Shown: positions 37,148-48,804 of the stretch, in pieces
Layout of the letters: the number at the start of each line of letters is the position of its first letter
How positions within the stretch are numbered: position 1 is the first letter of the stretch
Assembly (NCBI GenBank): GCA_950295325.1
Contig: OX485804.1
Coordinates: 21,948,001 to 22,012,000 of the forward strand
DNA length: 64,000 bases
Direction: 5' to 3'
From: Polytrichum commune
Taxonomy: Eukaryota; Streptophyta; Polytrichopsida; Polytrichales; Polytrichaceae
Notes under the pieces: generated by a model
What the model was told of the DNA's origin: nothing
The model's database searches: none
Seen by the model: only the letters and a program-made list of their open reading frames with translations
Translations under genes and position numbers: made by a program

Positions 37148-37292
37148 ACTTGCCCATCTAAAATCCCAAGAAACCACCATCAAAACCCTCATGAAAAACA
37201 TACATCAAAATGCCAGTAAGTACCTCGCATGCCTTGTCCTAAACAAAAGGAAACTTGACAATAAACAAGCACCTGTTCCTCCCCCCAAATAA

Positions 37293-40200
37293 TAAAAAAA
37301 GGGATTACTATTACATATTAAGTGCCCACCTCCCACAGGAGGCATAAAACCTCATGCTGCATCATAACCAACGATCGGCATCAGGCTAACGGGCTTAAAT
37401 TCACACCGGTACCTAGATACGGGCGTCACTTTTATTTATTTATTTTTATTTACAAGTACCATCATCCCAACACACTTTTAAGTTCCTCCAAGTGCCAATT
37501 ATTGGAATAGAGTTTGATATAATATGCATCCAAACAATTGTGCAACGAAATATTGTCATGGATGATTGAGAATTGGATGAAAAAATCACCTAGTAGTGAC
37601 AATAATCGCAACATCGTAAATCTATAATGCCTGAATTCCTTAACAAGGAACGGCAAATTTGTTAGGTTTACATATAGTGTTGGAGACACTACACCACGGT
37701 TTACAATTAGTATTGAGCAAGACAAATAGAATTGGTGTCACCAAATACAATACTTAGGGTAGCTCTACAATCCCTAGAATGTGTCCAATACAACTTGAAG
37801 TGCACTCTCAGTTTGACAAATAACTCAATCCAACAAAGAAATTCACGGAGATAACATCAATGGATGACTGAATTTCATCCATTTGTTGTGTTCCATCCTC
37901 CATGTATATTCTTTTGCATTGTAAACTAGCAAATAAATGCTGTATTCAGAGGGACATTCTTTGTAGACCGTCGAGAAAAAGCATCAACTGCACATGCTCT
38001 AGAAGATTCCGAACATAAGCTAATAAGTGCAACAAGTATGTGCTTGTGGCCTCGGTTTCACATGCTTTTTGTATGGCAGGATTCTCAATGTCCTTATCGA
38101 GGAATTTGTCTGCATACCACAAAGGTGCCCATAAGACCAAAGTCCAACACAATAGTGCCAATTTAGTAAAATACCTTCAAAAACAATATAATGTGAAGAT
38201 GAAATAGATGCCCTAAGACTTCATACATTGTATTCTAATGTAAAGAATGCGCTTCCAAAGTGTATTCATAGACCTAAATTTACATCAAGTGTGATTCTTC
38301 ATTATCATGAAATCCCATGTGGCACAATATGTCGAATTGACCATTGAGCACTACATATTAACAACCCCACCCATGTTCACCATGCAACATTAGTTCTCAA
38401 AGCTAAGTTAGCATATGAGGGGCACACCACCACATGATCAAGTTGGAAATAATGAACGCAATCAAAGACACCATTTTCCTTTGCTTAAGATTCTTAAATT
38501 GTGTTTTGAGTCTTTAATGTCCACATAGCTTGGTCTAGAGTCTAAATATGGCAACTCGGGGTAATGTGTTGTAATATAAAATACATCTAATAACAATCTC
38601 ATGCGTGATGAAATAGCTTTCAACATGCATGACGTTGCCAGACTTGCTTCAGCGATTTGCCCATGACGTGATTATGATTTGGTGCGCCAATGTTGTCAAA
38701 AGCTAAGCATGCGTCCATGGCAAGTGTTAGTCTCAACCTTTGGTGCATGTTAATTGCCTTTATCCTACATGGACTGGGAAGTCCTCTCGTGGATTCTTCC
38801 CATGCATGACCATCACTACAACCTCTACATTTCGTAATCAAATCCAATCATGCTCATATTGTAGAGCTTGACCTCACTAATGCACGTGGTTAATTCACCC
38901 GATCGTCCCATCCCTAGTCCTCCTCTCCCTCGCACATTGTAGAGTATGGATGAATGCCCTATGTTCATTGTTAGTTCCCATTGCCTTGCGTACATTGGTT
39001 TTTCTGATTACCTCCATGCAATTTGGGAGTTCCTTCACTGCCACATCAACAACCTCCAGTGCCCTTTCTAAACCTTTGGTATTTCCAATTGTTGTCCACA
39101 AGTGCTTATAGTGGATGCTCATAAAACATAAATTATTCTATGTCATGCGGATCATGGAGAATCCTCTACCATTTGACTGTGGGTAATGGAGGTCAAAGTT
39201 CCACATTGTTGCACTTAGACCCTCCCCTGATTGAATATATGTATGCTTCCCAATCATCTAGTATATAGGTTCTCTACAAATGGCCCTCAATTATCATGCT
39301 AACTATATCATAGCAATGGCGGTGGTGGGCTACTCCTAACTCAATACCATGCATGTATGAGACACCTCCTTGGAGTTGGCTTAAATATCGAAGCATAGGC
39401 ATTAAAAAAAAATGCTCAAGATTGCCGAAGGGCTCACATTGTCAAGTGTATGACGACTATTAGTCATTTTAGTTTGTCACCGCTTAAACATTTTTTTGGG
39501 GAATTCATTTCATGTGTTTTCAGGGAACCACATGTGCTAATGGATTATTGGGGGGGGGGGGATTTGGATAAGGGTTTGAAGTTTTAAGCTACTCTTCGAT
39601 TACGCAATAAGCTTATTTTCATGCTTATTATGACCGTAATTTTACTTATAAGTGTTTTGGTAGGGCATATGTGTGGGGCTTTATTGCTTATAATTGTATT
39701 TCCCTCGTCAAAAGTACAACCTACCCCTCTTCCAAAAACAACATGCAATGCCAAGAGATGGACATGACATCAAAAGAAATCTGAAATAGACAAGACAATC
39801 ATAATAGGCTATAACTCACACCTCCATCTATTGTTTCAACTGACAATTGCATACTTCATCCATAGACAAAGCTCTATAAGCTAAACAACTTATCCTATAA
39901 AATTCTTTTTCTTTACCCTATTTGTAGGATGCCATATATTATACATAATAACATATACATTTGTAAGTATGTTAGATGCATATATTTCTTATAATACTCT
40001 TGAACAATTTTATTTAGCCACGATGGTACCACTAAGTTTCATAAAAAAAATTATCCCCACAGAGTTTAAAATACCCTATATTTTATCGCATGTGGTTTTG
40101 TGGTTTTATAATTTTTGCGCAATGAATTCTCCAGGAACATTTTAAGGAATGAATTGGTGATACTAAACCTTTCACCGTACACTACTTGTTATGCTACCAA

Positions 40201-40992
40201 GTTACAAACATCCTCCATTTTGGCAATCACATTCCTTAGAGCCACCTAGGAGGTTTCACTTCAACAACCAACAACGTCCTCAAGACCCACATATACCCAA
40301 ATTACTTTCTTGTGCCATAAGAGGGTGATGTGTCGAGACCCCCCCCCCCCTTATCCAAATAACTCAATCACAAAGTTTTTCAAGGTAACATATAGTTTTT
40401 CAATTATGTGAATCGCTAGGAGGCAAGAGTCTCACCCTGACAACTTAATAGGGTATTCTTACTCATATTGCATCTCTCTCATATGATTGACTAGTAACTT
40501 CCAACGAATCACAAACAATTTGCATGAAAAAATAGATATGATTAATATTGAATTTCCTCTCCCATGACTGCCACTTACATACTTTTATTGATTGTCACAC
40601 AAACCATAGTCATCACCATAGAGATTAATCAACATCACTTTCCTTTCAAGTAGTGTCCTAAACTGACACAAAGTCCTTGATGCAAACGATTGCCTAAAGA
40701 ATCACTCCTTGTTACAAAGAACATTACCACTAGTCAACTCTACTAGGGTAAAATGATATAAATGAGGATCAACTCCTGATCCTTAATACATTGTAAGATA
40801 ATTTCCCTCTTAGACAAAGTTGAAATAATATTGTCTCTAGATCTATCCTAAGAAAGAAAAGAAAAACACGTATCTATTGTTTTCTTCTACAACCCTTTAT
40901 AACATACTATAGTCTTTCGAAATCTTCTTTTCTCTATATCCTAGCCTATGGCCTAAATTTTGGCACAAGTTAATTAAATTTCTAGTTTCTTG

Positions 40993-40994
<2 letters not shown>
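37293..40994. other. repeat-derived intergenic DNA, no gene called
   Basis: On the reverse strand a series of interrupted frames (39122-38895, 38847-38620, 38161-37946, 37725-37462) could be one decayed ORF of a mobile element, but I recognise no motif. G12 at 39550-39561 and C12 at 40339-40350. Confidence 0.35.

Positions 40995-41050
<56 letters not shown>
40995..41050. repeat. (GA)n microsatellite, ~55 bp
   Basis: Uninterrupted GA dinucleotides. A (TA) run follows at about 41238-41256. Confidence 0.9.
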
Positions 41051-41053
<3 letters not shown>

Positions 41054-41390
41054 TTGAATAAATCTAGGCTTATATCTAAGCCTAGTATTTTCATGATACA
41101 TCCTCTTATTCAGAGGCCAAACCATTCTTCTACATATCTACATACCTTTCCAAAAACTCTACGAGGGTGGGCGGGACCCTCCCTAAAGGCCACATCATTG
41201 CATTTCTATCTCTATGTTTTTGTTACTACATCATCTTGGTATATATATATATATATTTGAACACTTTGAGTACTCAACCTCTAAGGTTGTACTAAACTGC
41301 TGCATTTCATATCCAAGTTTCACAAAATCAAACTTTCCAAAAGAGTAATAATACCTTTCCTAAGGTGTACTCTAAATGTTCAAACTCCAA

Positions 41391-41761
41391 GAGAGAGAGA
41401 GAGAGAGAGAGAAACTCCGGTCTACAAGGGGCCGGCGTGAATAAAGTGTCCGTTCGTAATGCCAATGAACCCGATGGCCACTGGACAAGGGGACACTGGG
41501 ACAATACTACTCTCCCCTTTCGAGGATGGACACTATAGTGACACACTATACTAGTTCCTAGCTAGCCACTAGTGCCTTGAAGATACCGGACATGGTATCC
41601 CCCCAAAGGGCTTTGAGGTACCCATATAACAAGGTCCAAGGACCCCCCACCATAGTTGGGTGGACTAAGGTGGTGAGCACCACGCCGGCATGGGGAATAG
41701 AACCCACAACCTCCTCATTGGGGGCCATGAGCCTAACCACCAAGCCAAGGCCCGTGGTGCC
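41391..41761 (-). mobile_element. tRNA-derived SINE with a (TC)n tail, 371 bp
   Basis: Flanked by perfect 14-bp direct repeats TGTTCAAACTCCAA (41377-41390 and 41762-41775). Read on the reverse strand, it begins GGCACCACGGGCC. An A-box-like TGGCTTGGTGGTTAGG follows at about 41733-41748 and a B-box-like GGTTCTATTCC near 41694-41704, giving the internal RNA polymerase III promoter spacing of a tRNA. The rest is a ~270-bp unrelated body. The 3' end is a (TC)n run at 41391-41412 in place of the usual poly(A) or poly(T). Confidence 0.8.
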
Positions 41762-41775
41762 TGTTCAAACTCCAA

Positions 41776-42325
41776 TCAAAACATGCTTTGTATTTCTCAT
41801 CGTCATAGAATACCTAGGCATTATTCACACATTATTTTTGAAAGACAATGAAATACAAAACCTACTATTGCCGTCAAAGTTGTGAAAAGTTTGCCTCACA
41901 TGTGCCCATGCCACCAACCAAATCCAAATAAAGGGTTAGTAACGTACACGAGGTGAATAACAACATAATCCAATTGTTACCTATGTCACACAATCAAATG
42001 AGGCACGAACATACATTTTGTATCATTACATACTCAAATTTCTATTGAGTATTCTACATGTTCCTTAGCTATTTTGGGTGAACCAAGACTAAGGCACTTA
42101 GCCTCCACTTCCCACACAACCGCACAATTTTACACTAATCCCATAATTTACTCAGGGTAAACTACTCATGCGGCTTAACCTTTGAAAGGAGGTTCTCATG
42201 GTTCCTTTTCTCTTAATATAAGATTAGGTGACTATCCTTGTCCGTAGATTCATGGTATTAGATCTACGGTGGATACTTGTTCGGTAACACTTACCTAACC
42301 CTGAAGTAGTTAGTCCTTTGGGGTT

Positions 42326-42357
<32 letters not shown>

Positions 42358-45300
42358 TTCATATTGATTATAGCAACAAGCTCAAGTTGTGGGGCAAGTG
42401 TTATTGTCTCATGTCGGAGATGGTCCCGATGGGTAACCAAAGACATGGGGGAGGGGGACAAGGCATTATCAGGTCTATAGGTTGGTTTGTTGACATGTTA
42501 ATTGATATACATGTTAGTGGGGATCATCGTGTGTATCTCACTATTTTGGTCTAATTATGTATGGATTAGATTTTGGTGGTGACTTAGGTGGGGATGATGG
42601 ATTGTTGGTGGTGTTCTAATTGTCATCTGTTGAGCATGAGCAAGGTAAGATATTTAATAGTTGTTGAGAGGATTTGTTGCATACATGGATGGGCGGCAAT
42701 AGGGGATGTAGCATTCTTTGAAGAGTTTGGTGACAATTCCCATGTAGATGCCTCCTTGAGTGCATGTCGTGAGGATAGTAAGTGTGACATACCAACCGAC
42801 ATCCTCTAGAGTGTCCACCAATGTTTGGTATTTGAGTTTTTTTCCCCTTTGGGTTATAGTGGCAAAAGGTGAATTCAATGGAGTATAGACTTGAGTTTTG
42901 GGTGGTATAGTGTGTGGGTTTTCTCCAGGGAGGAGGTGGTGATAATTGGAATGTTAGGTTTGAGTCTAGCAAGGCTAATGAAACATACAATTAATGCAAG
43001 ATTATCAAATTCAGACGATCATGCATATTGTTGTTTTCCATGTTATTTCTTGAGCTCGTGTAAATATCTTGTACGTTGTCCAAATGAAATTTTTTTTTCT
43101 TGTGAAATGATCATATAAGTCCCCCCCCCCCCCCAATTTGTTGACTATTGAACCTATACAAGTTGAGAATTCTTAAGGATGTAGTTCAATCTCTTTTGAA
43201 AGCATGTTTTTTTAATGTCCAATTCTTAAACCCACGCCACTTAATTATAGGTGTCCACTTTGAGACGAGTAACTACATTTAGCCCGCTTACGTTTTATGC
43301 TTTGAGGATTTTCCACACCTTTCGCAAGTTTTTATATATTTTTTCTCTCTTGAAAGTAACCAAAAGTGTCATGTGATCACAAAGTGTATCACGTGGCATG
43401 AGAGACCCGCATCTAAGTGTGATCCACAAGAGGAGGGCCTTTGCCAACGGGTGCGGCAACAAGTACACACGTCAGGCTTTCCAAAAGGGTTGTGCTTTGT
43501 TTTGAAATGTTCCATATTGTTCGTGTGCATCTTGTATGTTCTCTACTACATGTGAAGTTTTGGCACCTTGCATGATACCTTTAAAGATTCTTGTGCCCTA
43601 CCAAAGGATTTTTCGATAAAAGGAATCAAATGGATACAAATTGATGCTTCTAGAATATTAAGCAAATAATTATATACACAACAAAATTGTGCATTTGTCA
43701 ATTTTATTGGTAGACCTTGCCAATCAATATTCCCCGCCATTTGAGCGCAAGGTCATTCAACCACCCATGGAATTTCTCTTTCTATAAATGTGGCATGCAC
43801 AATGTCTCGCACATGCAACATGACTTTGTGGAGAGGAGGTATTAAATTCAATGCGGATTTGGCCTCCACCTCCATCTGCTTCATTATATGCTTGCACCGT
43901 GCTCTACAAATGCTTGGACCCACATGGATGTGGGAACATGCTGAGTGATGTTACCAACATTGTCCACAGTGCACAATCACTACATCGATGAATATGAAAA
44001 CATGGAGTCCGTAAGATTACTCATGGTATGATGCATGGTCATTTTTTGTTTTGTTTTGTAGAGTGCATCTAGCCAAGCTCTTGGAATTGGAGGTAGAAGA
44101 TTTTGTGCATTTTCCACACGACTGTCACAAGTGATCAACTCCTTGAAAGTCATGTGGTTGGTACAGACAACCGACCCACGTTGATTGCCTGCTAATAAAT
44201 AAAACATCTTGTGTTAACCAAACCTTGGGTCATGTGGATGTCCACCTTTGTAAAGTGAACAATATTCATTTTGAGTATTATTCATTTTGCAAGGGTGCTC
44301 GTGCATAAGGGGGGAAATTTCAACAAAATTCATGGCACTAGGGGTGCAACACCCTAGTGTTGAGTAATGTGATATCAATTATGAAACCTTTTTGGTGTTT
44401 ATTTACCTTGTTACCCTTTTGACTCTTGATCTATTGGCGTTTCTCATGTGGTGTCAAAAACATAGCGTGGTGTATTTAGAAATAGAAATGTAGTTGTTAT
44501 GTAAGTGGTAGGATGTGATTTGTCAAAGTTCGTTATTCTTGATATCTTTGTACACAATTAATCTCGTACTTGAATTGATTAATTTCTAAACATCAACAAA
44601 TTAAAATCGAAGGCTATATCTATATTATTAATGCATGCCAAGGAATAAATAATAATGTTTTTTTTGTTTTTTTAATAATTATACCATTCTCTATGTAGGC
44701 ATTCACAACTACATGCTCTAGGGTCCACATGTACCATCTATATAAGAGAATTAGCTAACTTCCAAGTTAGTAAGGATTAGCTAAGTAACATTCTTCATGT
44801 TGATTAGCTAAAATTGTGGTCAAATCACATGCACCATCTACTTAGGACAATTAGCTAACAATTTGAGTTAGTAAAAATCAACTAACTAATATGCTAGCTA
44901 ATCGATCTCACACCCACACCCCTTGGTTATGACTAACCAAAGGTTGAACAATTTAGGCGAGGAGTCAAGGTTGACCAGCCAAAGTTTTACTTGTCTTATC
45001 CGAGTTTGGACATCACACTAATTATGAACAATATGAATTTTGAGGCCCACATCATTTGTGTTTTGTAATAATTGGATGGAAATTAAATATGATAAAATTA
45101 TGATAATTAACAAAAAATGAACATTGAATATGGTATAGTAATATGATTTTATCAATATATGATTTCCTACTATCTAGAATGTATGTTGATTAGGAAGATA
45201 TAAGAAATAGTGCGGTCCATCTCATAGCGGAATGAAGAATGCATGGGGGAAATGAGAGGCATGCATTAAAAAAATATTGGGCTAATCATTGGTAAATTTT

Positions 45301-46541
45301 TTTTTAAAATCAAAATAAATTAACAATAAGGTTATGGATGAGTTAAGATTTCTTCACAAAAGCAAACTCCAAAAAATCAGCTAACTTCTTGTTTGATATT
45401 CTTTTATTTAAACTAATAATTAAACTAGGTGGTGTGAGGGTGAGATTAGTAAACTTCATAGAAGTTAGCTACCTCATATGTTAGTTAATTTTCTTAATTG
45501 GGCATTGCAAGCACAATATAATAATGTGAGTTGTTACTTACTCTAACCAAAGCCTTAACCGGGAAGTGTGGGTGAACACTAACACGTTACTTAGTTAGAT
45601 AATTAATGCTCCTTGAGGCTAACAACAACTTGGTTATCTATTCATTCTTAGTGTGGACTCGATTTTGCTTAATAAGCATGTTGGCTAAGCTAAAATTGCT
45701 TGCTAACTAGAATAACATTATTCATTTGAGTTTGTACGTTGGGCGGGGCTAGGAATTAGCCAAATTGTATTTGGACTTATATTATGTTTATCCTCATAGT
45801 AGATAGTACTTCTACTATAATGGTAATGAGGGGGTTGACAATTCATCCTGTATTTTTTAGTGCTTGAATGAGGGGATTTGTTGGATTATTCTCTTATGGC
45901 CGTATCGGGGAATCTATTGTGGCAATAAGAGCATTCTATGAGTTGTATGGTGTTTAGTGGGGTTGGGGTTATGGGTGGTTGGTTGTTTGTTGGGGCACTA
46001 AGAATACATAGGATGTTGGGACTTAGCCAAGATGTGCATGTGGCGGTGGGGCATGATTATGGGATTGTGATGTCTTGGGTTCAGGAATGTTGGTATCATG
46101 CACTTACGAGTGTGTCACATCTAGTATGTTTGTTGGTTTGAAGTGTGTGGGCTTTTTCATGTACGGGCTTGGTCATATCAAGCTATATGGAGGCATTTTA
46201 TGTGTGAGTTTGTGCATGTGGATAACAGACGTGGCCACATGTTGATTTCATGCTTTGGGCATAACATACAACTTGGGTTTGGATGTATTATTGGCCAAAA
46301 GATGTTTTTCCTATGGACGTATTGGAATTTTAGTGTTTGTGTTTGTGTGATGTGTGTACCTTTGGCTTTCCAAAATTGGTTTGATAACTTGTGATGAATT
46401 TGTTCATCAAAGACCCATTCATTGTCGTATGTGTTTTGCGGCTCCGAGGTCTTGTTTGCGGTGGGATTTATTTATGTAGGTTTGTAGGTTGCAAATTTAT
46501 GCTTTGTATTCACTTGTTGGGATTATACTTGAGTTGTAAAC
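41776..46541. other. AT-rich intergenic DNA, no gene seen
   Basis: (GA)n at 42326-42354 and C14 at 43121-43134. 43110-43240 is a copy of the dispersed CTCCCAATT/ACATAGTCC-type repeat. 44740-45600 is rich in repeated TTAGCTAA/GTTAGTAA blocks. Frames at 45938-46579 have no domain and do not supply the missing N-terminus of the transposase that follows. Confidence 0.4.
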
Positions 46542-47187
46542 ATGTGTCTCGCATGCTTGAGGTTTACTCAAAGGTATGAGAATTGGACCATTGATGATTG
46601 GAAACACGTGATTTTCAGTGACGAGACAAAGATAAATAGGTTTAACTCAAATGGTAGGTCATGGTATTGGATTGGAGATGGACAAAGCATTGGACCTCAA
46701 CATGTCCATCAAACCGTGAAGCATGATGGTGGGTCGGTGATGATTTGGGGATGCATGACGGCTTTTGGGCCGGGAGCATGGTACAAAATTGAAGGTAGGA
46801 TGGATATGCATGTGTACAATTTTATTTTAGAAAATTTCTTTGTGTGGTCCACTATATAGAATTACTATCTGAATCCAAGTAGGTTGGTCTTTCAACATGA
46901 CAATAACCCCAAGCACACGAGCAAGATTGTGCAAGAACGATTGGCATCACAACCATTTCAACTCATTGGATGGCCTGCACAATCTCCGGATTTGAATCCC
47001 ATTGAACACTTATGGACACTTCTCAAACAATGCTTGAACGAACTTACGACACCTTCAAGAGATAACCGAATAATTATGGGAGCATGTGTGTTCAATGTAT
47101 CCCAATTTCAATGAACATGATTCTCTTGAACTTTATGAGAGCATGCCACGAAGAATTGACGTTGTGTTGAAGAGTAGGGGTTATTGA
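46542..47187 (+). pseudogene. Tc1-type (DD34E) transposase, 5'-truncated and broken
   Basis: The catalytic domain is clear. ENWTIDDWKHVIFSDETKIN carries the first Asp, VKHDGGSVMIWGCMTAFGPG follows, VFQHDNNPKHTSKIVQERL carries the second Asp, and SPDLNPIEHLWTLLKQCLNE carries the Glu. There are exactly 34 residues between the second Asp and the Glu, as in Tc1. The tail YESMPRRIDVVLKSRGY ends at TGA 47185-47187. Defects are an in-frame TAG at 46857-46859, a frameshift near 47062 with a stop after it, and no recognisable N-terminal HTH domain. Plants usually carry DD39D mariner-like elements; this one resembles fungal Tc1 proteins. Terminal repeats were not found. Confidence 0.85.
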
Positions 47188-47781
47188 ACCAATTACCGAA
47201 GATTTTGTAGGCAACTTGAACAAAATTGATATAAGTATATAGTTTCTCACTTGACTTTGCAACATATTTTCTTACTATCAATGTAATGTAAAATTTGGCA
47301 TACATGTGTACAAGTTTGTACGGTATGATATCCAATTTTCAAATATGAAAAAGAGCATATGATTTGTTTGTGGTTGTCTATTGAAAATGAGTCTATTCAA
47401 AATGTATTCAACAGTATGTTATTACTTTGGAGGTGCAAACTCAGGCAGATGCCAGACATCCGGTAGGTAATTTGGTGGTGCAGGCTATGAAAGACGGTGG
47501 GGTGGTATCAGCTAGGTCGTTGAATTATTTATGGAGTCACCACACGAGCGGCATGCCACTGGGAAGAGCATCACCTCCTGAGCGACTTTTATTTCTGATG
47601 ACCAACAAGCGGTAACCTAGTAGGAAGGGTTGCTATCGACCTCACATTTAGGGTTAATTGTTGTTTGTTCCGGTTTGAAGGCAGTTGTTTGTCTTCAAAA
47701 CCAATCACCCTGTCAAGATGAACATCGAGGTCCAGAAGCTCATAATTCTACTTATATTTTAGCTGTCATTGTTCACTACGT

Positions 47782-48804
47782 TTGGAAAGCCTGTCAAGAG
47801 ATGAAGGGACAATTTTTGTATGGCACTGGCAACAACTCTGTTGCATGGCGCTTGCAGTGCACGGATTCAAGCGAGTACATAGGAGGCGGCCACGACGACT
47901 GTGGGCTCACGAGAGAGGGTTGCGACAACCTGGTTTTTTCGATCAGATTCTGTTGGGATCATTTAATGAAAGGGAGTTCAAAGGACGCATGCGTATGGAC
48001 ATTTCAACATTTGTATATTTGTGTTGTACTCTCGCACCCTTCTTGCAGAAATATGATACGAACATGTAGTTAACCATTCCAGTTCAAATTATGGTTGTTG
48101 TATTGATCTCGAGATTGGCCACATGTAATTCCATGCAGAGCATTGCATATTTGTATAGGATTGGCCTTTCAACAAGTCAACTAGTAGTCTTTCAATTCAG
48201 TAGTGCCATAAAAACAATTATATTAAAGAAATTCATTAGACGGCTTTCTACTGCCGTGATGGAGAAATTTGCACAGGAATTTCAAAAGCTACATAAAAAA
48301 CCATATGTGGTAGGGGTGGTCGATGGATCCTACATACTGATCGTTGTACCCCGACTGCATGCTGCTGATTCTTATAACCACAAAGGATTTCATTCAATCC
48401 TCTTACAAGGCGTGGTATCAAACAAATGTTTGTTTTGGAATTTTTACATCGGTTGGGTGGGATCAATGTATGATGCCAATATGTGGGGAAGGACCGCGAT
48501 CGGACAATTCTGCGAGGTTGGAAAACTCTCGTCGTATGCTTTGGTTGGCGATGTTGCATACTCATGTCGTCCTTGGATGTTATCTTTCAAGGACATAAAG
48601 ACGGATTATCACGAGAGGAGTACCATTGGAACTTCGTCCAGAACTCAACACACATGTGCATTGAGCGAGCATTCGGAATGCTCAAAGGCAGATGACGGAT
48701 TCTTTTGGAGATGATCGATGTGCATTTGAAGAATGTGCCCGAATTGGCTAGCACATACTTGGTTCTGCACGACATCTGTATTATTTTCGGAGACAACTTC
48801 TAGA
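47782..48804 (+). pseudogene. PIF/Harbinger transposase (HARBI1-like nuclease), frameshifted
   Basis: Joined frames give the DDE_Tnp_4 layout: FFDQILLGSFNEREFKGRMRM, TFVYLCCTLAPFL, then PYVVGVVDGSYILIVVPRLH with the first Asp. YNHKGFHSILLQGVVSNKCLFWNF and GSMYDANMW follow, GDVAYSCRPWML carries the second Asp, and CIERAFGMLKGR carries the Glu. Defects are a stop at about 48068, a shift near 48590, and a TGA just after MLKGR. Its partner protein is encoded convergently at 51122-52560. Both genes are normal parts of Harbinger elements, so the two are probably remains of one element. Confidence 0.8.

Larger units (their letters stand above)
34940..37292 (+). pseudogene. LINE reverse-transcriptase C-terminal fragment, split by a solo LTR
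   Basis: Segments in shifting frames at 34960-35640 and 37153-37292 read as the C-terminal part of a non-LTR retrotransposon polyprotein. The first has a CCHC-type knuckle (CILC, then H nine residues later, then C) inside NCILCHHNDRDTWTHLLSTC. Next come TIPEWLLKCTCTQTLCQCQ, QFIEFTYCDDKF and DQAITHKHNKYDPLINAI. Frameshifts occur near 35210, 35290 and 35600. The frame then runs to the LTR insertion point and resumes exactly after the second target repeat, ending at TAA 37290-37292. The 5' part is absent, as expected of 5'-truncated LINE copies. The fingers-palm RT core is not present here, so the family assignment rests on C-terminal motifs I recall. Confidence 0.65.

Noticed and set aside
37462-39122. 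Series of reverse-strand frames as one gene
   Set aside because: Frames do not join through splice sites and show no motif; perhaps a decayed mobile-element ORF.
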